64,000 nucleotides of DNA, taken from the NCBI RefSeq assembly GCF_020216065.1, contig NZ_JAIWNA010000006.1, positions 369,238 through 433,237 on the forward strand. The letters are read 5' to 3'. The stretch's first letter is position 1. The number at the start of each line of letters is the position of its first letter. The translations under genes were made by a program, and so were the position numbers. This document shows, piece by piece, positions 1 to 6,938 of this stretch. The notes beneath the pieces are model-generated. The model was given only the letters and a program-made list of their open reading frames with translations, ran no database searches and was not told the origin of the DNA. Origin of the DNA: Nocardia rosealba (GTDB taxonomy: Bacteria > Actinomycetota > Actinomycetes > Mycobacteriales > Mycobacteriaceae).

Positions 1-303
1 GTGCGGGCCGTTCTTGGACAGGATGCGACCCGCCCAGCCGACACCGGCACAGTTCACCACGATGCGCAGCGGCGCCGGGCCCTCGGCCACCTGGGCGACC
101 GCAGCGGCGACCTCGTCGTTGCTCGTCACGTCGGCGGCGATCAGGGTGACACCGTCGGGCACGTTGCCGCCCGCGCGCTCGATGGACTGCGGGATGTCGA
201 GACCGAACACGGTGGCACCCGCCTCGGCCAGGCGCTTGGCGGTAGCGGCACCGAGGCCGGACGCGCCTCCGGTGACGATTGCGGCGGAACCAGAAATCTC
301 CAC
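1..303 (-). CDS. SDR family oxidoreductase, N-terminal part (cut by window edge)
   Basis: The first 101 codons of a short-chain dehydrogenase/reductase; the rest lies left of base 1. The start is GTG at 303, five bases after AGGAG. Visible features are the Rossmann glycine motif TGGASGLG near residues 11-18, the acidic cofactor-selecting residue in GLDIP (suggesting NAD), the adenine-loop Asp in ADVTS and the structural NCAG motif. This pattern resembles the 3-hydroxyacyl-CoA dehydrogenase type 2 branch of SDRs, but the catalytic Tyr-Lys part is not in the window, so the substrate cannot be assigned. It is divergent from the SDR at 567, with a hairpin repeat between them. Confidence 0.85.
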   Translation of the reverse strand, partial: MEISGSAAIVTGGASGLGAATAKRLAEAGATVFGLDIPQSIERAGGNVPDGVTLIAADVTSNDEVAAAVAQVAEGPAPLRIVVNCAGVGWAGRILSKNGPH

Positions 304-338
304 AAATTCTCCTGTGTTATTTGGCGGCTGGCGCCGCG

Positions 339-430
339 GGTCTCGGCGCTGAGCGCCGCCTCTTCCCTCCCTACGGGCACTCCTTCGTCGCACCCTTCGG
401 TCAGTCCAGAGGCGGCGACGCGCCGAGACC
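339..430. repeat. Imperfect inverted repeat, copy A of a short hairpin repeat
   Basis: The 263-base gap between two divergent SDR genes holds an inverted repeat: GGTCTCGGCGC at 339-349 pairs with GCGCCGAGACC at 420-430, and the inner GCCGCCTCT/AGAGGCGGC parts also pair, around a loop of about 45 bases. Bases 404-432 match 26 of 29 positions at 7729-7757, so the right arm belongs to a dispersed repeat. No gene was found in the gap; the rest presumably holds the two divergent promoters. Confidence 0.6.
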
Positions 431-566
431 GGTCGTGGTTTTCGGCCTTATCGGCCTTCTGCCAATAATGCACCATAACGTTCCGAGGTGTGGTGTGGCG
501 CACCCCTACCTCGGTGTAGCCGAAATCGTCGCGAACAGCGGTGTTTGCCGGTGGTAGCGTGCCGTC

Positions 567-1442
567 ATGAGATCGTTCGCCGGTCCGAGCGTGGCCGGGC
601 GCAGGGTCCTGATCACGGGTGCCGCGCGCGGGATCGGTGCTGCGCTGGCGCGGCGGCTGGCGGCGAAGGGGGCGCGGGTCGCGCTGCTCGGGATCGAGCC
701 GGAACTGCTCGCCGAGGTGGCCGCCGAATGCGGCGATGTGCCGTGGCGCTACTGCGATGTGGCCGACCCGGCCCAGGTGGGGCGGGTGATTCCGGTGCTG
801 GTCGCCGAACTCGGTGGGCTGGATGTGCTGGTGGCCAACGCGGGGATCGCCAAGCAGATGGCGATGGTCGGTGGTGACGCCTCGGTGCTCGAGGAGACGC
901 TTGCGGTGAACGTGCTCGGTGTCGCGTACGCGGTGCAGGCGGCGGGCCCGTATATCGCGCACGCGGATGGGTACGTCCTGATGATGTCGTCCATCTCGAG
1001 TGCCGTGCAGCTGCCGCTCGGCGGCGCCTACAGTGCGTCGGCGGCCGCGGTGGCCGCGCTCGCGGAAACGCTGCGCTTCGAATTGTCCTCCACGGGAGCC
1101 AAAGTGGGCGTCACCTACTTCGCGGGGATCGACACCGACATGACCGTGCGCGGCTTCGACACCGCCGCCGCGCACACCATCCTCGGCGGCACGAGCCTGG
1201 CGGGGATCTCGCCGATCGGCCCGGCCGTCGACGCCATGGAACGGGCTGTGGCCCGCCGCAAGGCCACGGTGTACGCGCCGTGGTGGGTCGCGATGGCCCG
1301 GCCGCTTCGACCCTTCGCCCAGCTGGTCGTGCAACGGCTGCACGGCAACAGAGTGGCGCGCGCCGTCGAGATCGCCCGCGACGAGGACGCACCGTTCACC
1401 ACCGACCAACCGGCCCGGCCGCGCAGAATGGAACGGCAATGA
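567..1442 (+). CDS. SDR family protein lacking the catalytic lysine
   Basis: A 291-residue short-chain dehydrogenase fold protein. The cofactor motif TGAARGIG lies at residues 17-24, the NAG motif in VANAGIAK, and the active-site Ser is S142, thirteen residues before Y155. The lysine expected four residues after Tyr is alanine (Y155-S-A-S-A159), so the YxxxK catalytic pair is broken. Either the protein works by a variant mechanism or it has a binding or regulatory role. The stop overlaps the ATG of the following TetR gene (ATGA), which points to co-translation and perhaps a shared substrate or ligand. The start is ATG at 567. Confidence 0.85.
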   Translation: MRSFAGPSVAGRRVLITGAARGIGAALARRLAAKGARVALLGIEPELLAEVAAECGDVPWRYCDVADPAQVGRVIPVLVAELGGLDVLVANAGIAKQMAMVGGDASVLEETLAVNVLGVAYAVQAAGPYIAHADGYVLMMSSISSAVQLPLGGAYSASAAAVAALAETLRFELSSTGAKVGVTYFAGIDTDMTVRGFDTAAAHTILGGTSLAGISPIGPAVDAMERAVARRKATVYAPWWVAMARPLRPFAQLVVQRLHGNRVARAVEIARDEDAPFTTDQPARPRRMERQ

Positions 1443-2086
1443 GTGAGGAACCCGGATCGACCCTGCGTCAGCTGCCACGCGGACGCCACCGCCTCTCGCG
1501 GGCGGAAGTGGTCGCGTCCCAGCGCGAACGCATCCTCGTCGCGATGGGGGAGGCGATGTGCGAGAGCGGCTATGTCGGCACGCCGGTCGCGGCGGTGCTC
1601 AAACGCGCCGGGGTGTCCCGCGAGACGTTCTACGAGCAGTTCCGTTCCAAGGAGGACTGTTTCCGCGCCGCCTTCGACCGCGCCTCCCAGCTGCTCTCGG
1701 ATCGGTTGCAGGACACCATCGCCGAACTCGCCGACGCCGACGCGCCCACCCGGATGGATCGCATCCTCACCGCCTACTTCCAGCATCTGATCGACGATCC
1801 CGCCTCGGCACGGCTGTTCCTCGTCGAGGTGTACGCGGCGGGACAGGCAGCGATCGCGGCCCGGATGGACCTGCAGCACCGGTTCGTCACCGTGGTGGCG
1901 GCGATGCTCGGCGCCGAAACCGACGAGCAGCGCTTCGCCTGCGCCACGCTGGCGGCGGCGATCGGCGCGATGGTCACCGGCAAGATCGCCGGCGGCGACC
2001 TCGACAGCCTGTGGGAGCTGAAGGATCAGCTCATCGCGTTGGCGCAGCGCTCGGGCACGGTTTACGGCAACGCCTTCGCCGGCTGA
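1439..2086 (+). CDS. TetR/AcrR family transcriptional regulator
   Basis: A 215-residue regulator. An N-terminal helix-turn-helix covers roughly residues 30-75, with the typical core GTPVAAVLKRAGVSRETFYEQF, followed by an alpha-helical ligand domain with no recognisable family tag. The ATG at 1439 overlaps the stop of the upstream SDR by four bases, so the pair is probably one operon and the regulator may control it. The 3' end overlaps the convergent exporter gene at 2062 by 25 bases, leaving no room for a terminator between them. Confidence 0.9.
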   Translation: MSEEPGSTLRQLPRGRHRLSRAEVVASQRERILVAMGEAMCESGYVGTPVAAVLKRAGVSRETFYEQFRSKEDCFRAAFDRASQLLSDRLQDTIAELADADAPTRMDRILTAYFQHLIDDPASARLFLVEVYAAGQAAIAARMDLQHRFVTVVAAMLGAETDEQRFACATLAAAIGAMVTGKIAGGDLDSLWELKDQLIALAQRSGTVYGNAFAG

Positions 2087-2769
2087 TCCACCGGCTCGCG
2101 CTCGCGCCGGGAGAACCGCCAGGCCAGTACCCCGGCGCCGGTGAGGGCAGGGGCGAGCAGGGCGAGCGCGACGGCGGCGATGCCGTCGACGCCGGGGACG
2201 AAGGCGTCGAGCAGGGTTTTCCCGGCGAAGAACAGGAACAGCAGACCCGAGGCGATGGCGATCCCGCGCTCGGGCAGGTGCTTGCCCGCGAACTTGCCGA
2301 CCAGAATCGCCAGCCCACCCGCGGCAACCATGCCCGCCACCGAGCCGATCCACACTGCGAGCCAGCTGTTGTTCGAGGCGAGCGCGGCCGCGGCGAACAT
2401 GGTCCGGTCGCCGAGTTCGGCGAGCATGAAGGCGGAGATCACCACGAGGAAGGCATTGCGGGTACTCGGTGGTTCGGGAGCGGTCTCGGTGTCGTCGGCC
2501 GAGCCGAGCGCGTCGCGCAGGGTCCACACGCCGACCGCGAGCAGGGTGAGCGCGGTCACCACCGCGATGGCACCAGCGGGCAGTGCCGTGCCGAGAAAGT
2601 GGCCGACACCGGCGGCGATGAGGTTCACGGCGACACTGGCGACACTGATACCGGCCAGGACGACCCACCAGCGGTAGCGCAGCGAGAAGGTCAGCGCCAT
2701 CAGCTGCGATTTGTCGCCCAGCTCGGCCAGGAAGATCACGCCGAAGCTCAGCAGGATCGTGGCGATCAA
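2062..2769 (-). CDS. TMEM165/GDT1 family (UPF0016) Mn2+/Ca2+ exporter
   Basis: A 235-residue membrane protein built as two homologous halves, each carrying the family hallmark E-x-G-D-[KR]-[ST]: ELGDKS at 16-21 and ELGDRT at 118-123. Six or seven hydrophobic segments are separated by an acidic central loop (about residues 88-104). GDT1-family members move Mn2+ or Ca2+ out of the cytosol in exchange for protons. The start is TTG at 2769, nine bases after GGGAG, and no in-frame ATG lies upstream. The leader contains a yybP-ykoY element, known to sense Mn2+ and switch on exporters, which strongly supports manganese as substrate. The other name for this class of bacterial exporter is MneA. Confidence 0.92.
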   Translation of the reverse strand: MIATILLSFGVIFLAELGDKSQLMALTFSLRYRWWVVLAGISVASVAVNLIAAGVGHFLGTALPAGAIAVVTALTLLAVGVWTLRDALGSADDTETAPEPPSTRNAFLVVISAFMLAELGDRTMFAAAALASNNSWLAVWIGSVAGMVAAGGLAILVGKFAGKHLPERGIAIASGLLFLFFAGKTLLDAFVPGVDGIAAVALALLAPALTGAGVLAWRFSRREREPVDQPAKALP

Positions 2770-2855
2770 TGAATTCAGCTCCCAGGTAACAACTTCCGGC
2801 CTGCGGCTGAGACGGGGGTGCCTTCAGCCACACCGGTCGAATGATCGGTTTCGTG

Positions 2856-2965
2856 GCCGAAGGTCTCGCCCACCGGTGACTACCGGTTCGCGCAGCCGGA
2901 CCGCCCCGGTGGTGGCGGCGATCAGTATGTCGACTGGGCGATTGCGGGCTACTCCCCTTCGCTGT
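2856..2965 (-). promoter_or_regulatory. yybP-ykoY (Mn2+) riboswitch aptamer
   Basis: On the minus strand the leader of the GDT1 gene has the two signature blocks of the yybP-ykoY family: GGGGAGTAG (2957-2949) and GGCGAGACC (2870-2862). The flanking GCGAAGG and CCTTCGGC can pair as the closing P1 helix. The expression platform is the next 85 bases to the TTG start, where GGCTGA...TCAGCC can form a further hairpin close to the ribosome site. In this class, Mn2+ binding turns on the downstream exporter. Confidence 0.88.
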
Positions 2966-2970
2966 CGTCC

Positions 2971-3000
2971 ACCATAGCGCGGTTGCTCCCGGAATGCCAA
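2971..3000 (-). promoter_or_regulatory. Putative promoter of the riboswitch leader
   Basis: On the minus strand TTGGCA (3000-2995) and TATGGT (2976-2971) are 18 bases apart and would start transcription a few bases before the aptamer P1 helix. Bases 3001-3128 upstream of it show nothing recognisable. Confidence 0.45.
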
Positions 3001-3128
3001 CATCGCATCACCGAAAGGGCAACGGACACAATAAGTTTGGCTGAGCGGCCCGGATAGTTCGGTTCCCCTGAATTCCGGATCGGGAAACCCTGTTGCCAGT
3101 GGTTCGCCAGGCCTGTGCCGTGAAAGTT

Positions 3129-3656
3129 TCAGGCAGCCAACAGCATTGCCAGGACGGCGGTATCCGGGTCGCTGATGAGATCCATGCCGACCCGGCTCAC
3201 CAGGGAGGTGACGGTGCCGTCGAGTTCGGCCTCGGCCCAGGCGGCCCGATGCTCCAAACCCAGATGCGGCACACCGGGCAGCAGCACGCACCCGGACGCG
3301 GCGCCCACGCACTCGGGCAGCGACGGCCGGGTCTGCGACGGCGGATGCAGCATCAGCAGGGCGGGCGGCACATGCTCGGCGAAACGCCCCGGCTCGATCG
3401 CCTGGTCGCCCACCACCGGGCCCTCGGCGAGGACGAGACCGACGGTGTCGGGTTCCGGATCATCGGGCAACTCCTCACGTACCCCGAACACGGTGCTGGT
3501 GAGCAGCAGGCCCGGCAGCGACGCCACCCGCACGGCGAGCACGAGTACCTGCGCCCACTCCTTGGTGGTATCCGGCCACCGCCCCGACACCACGAACCCC
3601 CGCAGACGACCATCCGCCTGAAACGGCGTGAACCCGATCGGCCCCTGAACAGTCAT
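3129..3656 (-). CDS. Conserved hypothetical protein (Rv3847-like by position and length)
   Basis: A soluble protein of 175 residues, ATG at 3656 five bases after GGGAGG. I recognise no enzymatic motif: it is rich in Leu/Val, has no signal peptide or membrane segment, and includes a proline-rich stretch near residues 114-124. In M. tuberculosis the gene next to sodA on this side (Rv3847, as I recall about 177 aa) is a conserved hypothetical, and position and length agree with that. Two inverted repeats sit directly upstream and suggest specific repression. Function unknown. Confidence 0.75.
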   Translation of the reverse strand: MTVQGPIGFTPFQADGRLRGFVVSGRWPDTTKEWAQVLVLAVRVASLPGLLLTSTVFGVREELPDDPEPDTVGLVLAEGPVVGDQAIEPGRFAEHVPPALLMLHPPSQTRPSLPECVGAASGCVLLPGVPHLGLEHRAAWAEAELDGTVTSLVSRVGMDLISDPDTAVLAMLLAA

Positions 3657-3667
3657 GACGACCTCCC

Positions 3668-3732
3668 GACTTACGAGATAAGTCAGGAATAGCCCCGAAC
3701 TGTACTGGCACACAAGTACCACTGAGTGCCAG
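3668..3732 (-). promoter_or_regulatory. Two inverted repeats upstream of the Rv3847-like gene
   Basis: GACTTA-N5-TAAGTC (3668-3684) lies just before the ribosome binding site. A second element at 3705-3732 reads, on the minus strand, CTGGCACTC-N10-GTGTGCCAG. The second resembles the CIRCE operator of HrcA (TTAGCACTC-N9-GAGTGCTAA) but has one extra spacer base and several arm mismatches, so the regulator is not certain. Confidence 0.45.
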
Positions 3733-3750
3733 GAACTGGTCATTCCGCGC

Positions 3751-3785
3751 AAAAGGCCCCCCGGGCGAACGCCGGGAGGCCCTTC
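3751..3785 (-). terminator. Rho-independent terminator of sodA
   Basis: On the minus strand, 15 bases after the sodA stop, a strong GC hairpin (AAGGGCCTCCCGGCG pairing with a CGCCCGGGGGGCC arm) runs into TTTT. It would end the sodA transcript before the downstream gene at 3656. Confidence 0.75.
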
Positions 3786-3799
3786 ACGGAAAGTACTAC

Positions 3800-4423
3800 T
3801 CACCCAAAGATGAGGCCCTTGCCCTGGTTGACGGCGCGGGCGAAGCGGTCCTGCACGTCGGCCCAGTTGACGACGTTCCAGAACGCGGTCACGTAGTCGG
3901 CCTTGACGTTCTTGTACTGCAGGTAGAAGGCGTGCTCCCACATGTCGACCTGCAGCAGCGGGATGATGCCGAGCGGCACGTTCGCCTGCTGGTCGTACAG
4001 CTGGAAGGTCAGCAGCTTCTGGCCGAGGGTGTCGTAACCCAGGACGGCCCAGCCCGAACCCTGCAGGCCGTTGGCGGCCGCGGTGAACTGCGCGCGGAAC
4101 TTGTCGAACGAACCGAACTGGTCGTCGATGGCCGCGGCCAGGTCGCCTTCCGGCTTGTCACCACCGTTGGGGGAGAGGTTCTTCCACCAGATCGAGTGGT
4201 TGGCGTGACCACCCAGGTGGAAGGCCAGGTTCTTCTCGTGCAGAAAGATGGCGCTGTGATCGCCCGCTTCGCGCGCGGCTTCCAGCTTCTCCAGCGCGGT
4301 GTTCGCGCCGGCGACGTAGGCGGCATGGTGCTTGGAGTGGTGGATCTCGTTGATCTGCCCCGAGATGTGGGGCTCCAGTGCGCTGTAGTCGTAATCCAGA
4401 TCCGGCAGCGTGTACTCGGCCAC
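3800..4423 (-). CDS. sodA: Superoxide dismutase (Mn/Fe type), probably Mn-dependent
   Basis: A 207-residue enzyme that converts superoxide to H2O2 and O2, the same length as mycobacterial SodA. Metal ligands are in their expected places: H28, H76, D160 and H164 (DMWEHAFY). Residue 145 is Gln. In the mycobacterial family His145 marks the iron enzyme of M. tuberculosis, and Gln there is associated with manganese, so Mn is the likelier cofactor. The start is GTG at 4423 behind AAAGGGA. There is no Sec signal; mycobacterial homologues are exported without one. It has its own terminator at 3751-3785. The Mn exporter and its riboswitch are about 1 kb away. Confidence 0.96.
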   Translation of the reverse strand: MAEYTLPDLDYDYSALEPHISGQINEIHHSKHHAAYVAGANTALEKLEAAREAGDHSAIFLHEKNLAFHLGGHANHSIWWKNLSPNGGDKPEGDLAAAIDDQFGSFDKFRAQFTAAANGLQGSGWAVLGYDTLGQKLLTFQLYDQQANVPLGIIPLLQVDMWEHAFYLQYKNVKADYVTAFWNVVNWADVQDRFARAVNQGKGLIFG

Positions 4424-4543
4424 GTTGTCCCTTTCCTGTGTCGGGCTGTGTGCGCCCATCCGATCGAGCACACCAACCATCATTCGTACACCCGATTCGT
4501 GCAACCGACGACGCGCGGGCTGTATTTCTGATGGCCCAGCCGA

Positions 4544-5155
4544 TTACAGCGGGGGCGCGACATCCGCCTTCGATGCGCGGGTGTCGCCCGAGTCGTGGGC
4601 GGCCCACCAGCGGCGACCGCCCTCGACGAACTCGGCCATCGGGATCTCGCGGCCGTCCAGGTCGGTAATTGTGATCTTGTCGAACCATACTCGGACGTCG
4701 AGTTCGCGCGGATCGATGCCCTCCTCCTGGGAGAATTCGATGACATGCGCGGCGATGCGCTGGTCGAGCACCGTGTCGAAGCTGAGCAGCTCGCTCCACA
4801 GCGTCCAGCCGCTGTCGTCGACGTCGATGAACTCCCAGCCGTGCAGGCCGCCGCCGCCGAAGCTCTCGATGGCCTCGTCGAGCTGGTCGAGGGTGAGGGG
4901 AAGAACGCGGGCGTCGATGTCGTCCCAGCGCTGGATGCGCAGCGACGCGGCGACGCGGGTGACACCGGTGAAGGTGAGCAGCACTTTGCGCTCACCGGGT
5001 TCGGCGCCGTCGGCGGGCTGCGTGAGCACCGCCAGGCACAGCTGCAGCTTGCCCGCGTCGGCGTCCACCTCCACGCCGAGACAGGTCGATTCGGACAAAG
5101 CGGTATTCAGGCCGTTGCGGTCGAAACTGTCGAGTAGCCCCCTGCTCTGGTTCAT
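4544..5155 (-). CDS. Conserved hypothetical protein
   Basis: A 203-residue soluble, acidic protein with no signal peptide, membrane segment or motif I recognise. It has an even mix of Asp/Glu and aromatic residues and a tryptophan-rich centre (HGWEFIDVDDSGWTLW). The start is ATG at 5155. Two small palindromes lie just upstream: ATCCCA-N5-TGGGAT near 5186-5202 and TCACTAGTGA at 5204-5213. These could be operator sites. It stands alone on its strand between sodA and the divergent rhodanese gene. Confidence 0.75.
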   Translation of the reverse strand: MNQSRGLLDSFDRNGLNTALSESTCLGVEVDADAGKLQLCLAVLTQPADGAEPGERKVLLTFTGVTRVAASLRIQRWDDIDARVLPLTLDQLDEAIESFGGGGLHGWEFIDVDDSGWTLWSELLSFDTVLDQRIAAHVIEFSQEEGIDPRELDVRVWFDKITITDLDGREIPMAEFVEGGRRWWAAHDSGDTRASKADVAPPL

Positions 5156-5425
5156 GCGCTCAGGCTACCGATCCGCCCGCCCAGATCCCACGAAATGGGA
5201 TTTTCACTAGTGATGTCGTTTTTATGGAACCGAAACGGCCCGGCGTGCGTCCAAGTAGATGTCGGGATCAGTGCGGACGCGAAATCCCGACGTCAGCGGC
5301 GAACGACCGCTCCGGGATGTCAGGAGGGGAGTCCCGGATCGGTCGTTCCCATGCCGCGCGAACCAGCCCGAACCCCGCTCGGCGGGCGGACACGCCCGAT
5401 CGTGTGCTGATCGATTGCTGAGACC

Positions 5426-5471
5426 TGTGGATCGAGCTGTGGATTCTGTGGATAACCGTGATCGGTCCACA
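5426..5471. promoter_or_regulatory. Cluster of DnaA-box-like 9-mers
   Basis: Four 9-mers related to the DnaA box TT(A/G)TCCACA lie within 46 bases: TGTGGATCG (5426), TGTGGATTC (5438), TGTGGATAA (5447, an exact inverse of TTATCCACA) and CGGTCCACA (5463) on the other strand. The first three are in direct orientation, 12 and 9 bases apart. No dnaA, dnaN, gyrB or AT-rich unwinding region is near, so this is not oriC. The remainder of the 366-base gap shows no gene. Confidence 0.45.
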
Positions 5472-5521
5472 GACCACGCACACGGCGCCCGGCACCGCTT
5501 CGGGCATGGCAGGATCGAGGC

Positions 5522-5881
5522 GTGACGAGCTCCGATGTCCCCACGGTGCCGGTGGGCGAGGTACCGGCCGGGTTCGACCGCGCGGAACCGGTCCCCGGCG
5601 CCCAGCTGCTCGACGTGCGCGAACCCGACGAATGGGAGCTCGGGCACGCACCGGGCGCCATCCATATCCCGATGGTCGACGTCCCTGCCCGCCTCGACGA
5701 CATCGATATCGACGCCGAGGTCTACGTGGTGTGCAGGCAGGGCGGGCGCTCGATCGAGGTGGTCAAGTACCTGACCCACATCGGGTACGAGGCCTGTCAT
5801 GTGTCCGGAGGCATGGTCGCCTGGCAACAGACCGGCCGTCCGGTGGTCGCCGACGGCGACCACGAAGCCAAGATCTACTAG
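5522..5881 (+). CDS. Single-domain rhodanese-like protein
   Basis: 119 residues, essentially one rhodanese domain. The active-site loop is C71-RQGGRS, with the cysteine that carries persulfide; LLDVREPDEWELGHAPGAIHIP is the usual N-terminal signature. Such proteins transfer sulfane sulfur to acceptors such as cyanide or thiols in the cytoplasm. GTG start at 5522. The gene is followed after 19 bases by the DUF4328 gene, so the two may be co-transcribed. The physiological acceptor cannot be read from the sequence. Confidence 0.92.
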   Translation: MTSSDVPTVPVGEVPAGFDRAEPVPGAQLLDVREPDEWELGHAPGAIHIPMVDVPARLDDIDIDAEVYVVCRQGGRSIEVVKYLTHIGYEACHVSGGMVAWQQTGRPVVADGDHEAKIY

Positions 5882-5900
5882 TCCGGAACGGGGTGCGCGG

Positions 5901-6938
5901 GTGAGTTCGGTGGTGCAACCATGTGCACGCTGTGGCGCGCGGTGGGCCGTGCAGGGCGCGCCGATGCACTGGTGCCCGCGCTGTCGTGGCGTGCTGCTGT
6001 CCCCGGGCAAGGTCGACGCGCCGCCGGAGAAGCGCAACTACCGCTGGGTCGCCCGCAGGCCCGATCATCGCGACCGCCGCGTCAGCTCCCGCACCGTGCG
6101 CGCCGACCCCGGTCCGACTCCCCGCTACACCGAGGTACCGCGCTGGGGTCTGCTCGATCCGCCGCCCGCCCAGCCGCGGACACTGCGCAGGCCGTTGCGC
6201 GGCATCGCCGACCGGCGTGACCGGCTGCTCGTCATGACCGCGGCGGCGTTCGTGCTCGCCGGCCTCGCCGAATACGGCCGCTACCTGATCCTGCTGCAGA
6301 ACCGCACCCGCCTGATCCCGAGCTGGCTGCTCTGGATCTCCGACGCCACCGTGTGGCTGTTCGGGACGCTCGCGCCGATCCTCGCGCTGCTGACGGCGCT
6401 GTCGCTGGTCTCGTGGCTCATCGAGGCCCGCCGTGCCGCCTACGCGGCACACGGCAGCCGCGACCCGCGCCGATCGTGGACATTGATCGCCGGTTGTGTG
6501 ATCCCGGGTGTCAACCTCGTCTGGCCCGGCGTCTTCCTCACCGAACTCGCCGCGGCGCATCCCGATCCACGCGCACTGCGCGCGGTGCGGATCTGGTGGG
6601 CGGCCTGGGCGAGCAGCGGGGTGCTGTTCATCGCCGCGACGCTGTGGCGCAATGCCTCTACCCTGCAAGCCGAGGCCGACGGCGTCTCGTTCACCGGGTT
6701 CACCGACCTGTGCGCGGCCGGGTTCGCGGTGCTCACGCTGTGGACGGTTCGCCTGGTCGAGGGACGTGACCTGCGTGGGAATCCCCGTTCGGCACACCGC
6801 CTGCTGATCGCCGCCGACCCGGCGCAGGAGGTCATCGCCCCGGTGGAACCGGGCGGTACGAGTACGGCCGAGGAGACAGAGCGTTCGGAATCCGCCGAGC
6901 CGGGCGAGAATCCGCACAAGGAGGTTGTGGCCAAGTGA
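5901..6938 (+). CDS. DUF4328 membrane protein with N-terminal zinc ribbon
   Basis: 345 residues from GTG 5901. An N-terminal CxxC...CxxC pair (C8, C11, C25, C28) forms a probable zinc ribbon. A basic, proline-rich linker of about 100 residues follows, and then four or more hydrophobic segments (from about residue 108 to 280) typical of DUF4328. The C-terminal tail is acidic. Its role is unknown. Its stop overlaps the GTG of the GDPD gene (GTGA), so the two are translationally coupled, an arrangement I recall from mycobacteria (Rv3843c next to glpQ1). Confidence 0.88.
   Translation: MSSVVQPCARCGARWAVQGAPMHWCPRCRGVLLSPGKVDAPPEKRNYRWVARRPDHRDRRVSSRTVRADPGPTPRYTEVPRWGLLDPPPAQPRTLRRPLRGIADRRDRLLVMTAAAFVLAGLAEYGRYLILLQNRTRLIPSWLLWISDATVWLFGTLAPILALLTALSLVSWLIEARRAAYAAHGSRDPRRSWTLIAGCVIPGVNLVWPGVFLTELAAAHPDPRALRAVRIWWAAWASSGVLFIAATLWRNASTLQAEADGVSFTGFTDLCAAGFAVLTLWTVRLVEGRDLRGNPRSAHRLLIAADPAQEVIAPVEPGGTSTAEETERSESAEPGENPHKEVVAK

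Noticed and set aside
3705..3732. A true HrcA CIRCE operator
   Set aside because: Arm mismatches and a spacer of 10 in place of 9 make the assignment doubtful; kept only as a CIRCE-like inverted repeat.
5426..5471. Chromosomal origin of replication
   Set aside because: Only four boxes, and no dnaA, dnaN, recF, gyrB or AT-rich unwinding region nearby; kept only as a DnaA-box cluster.
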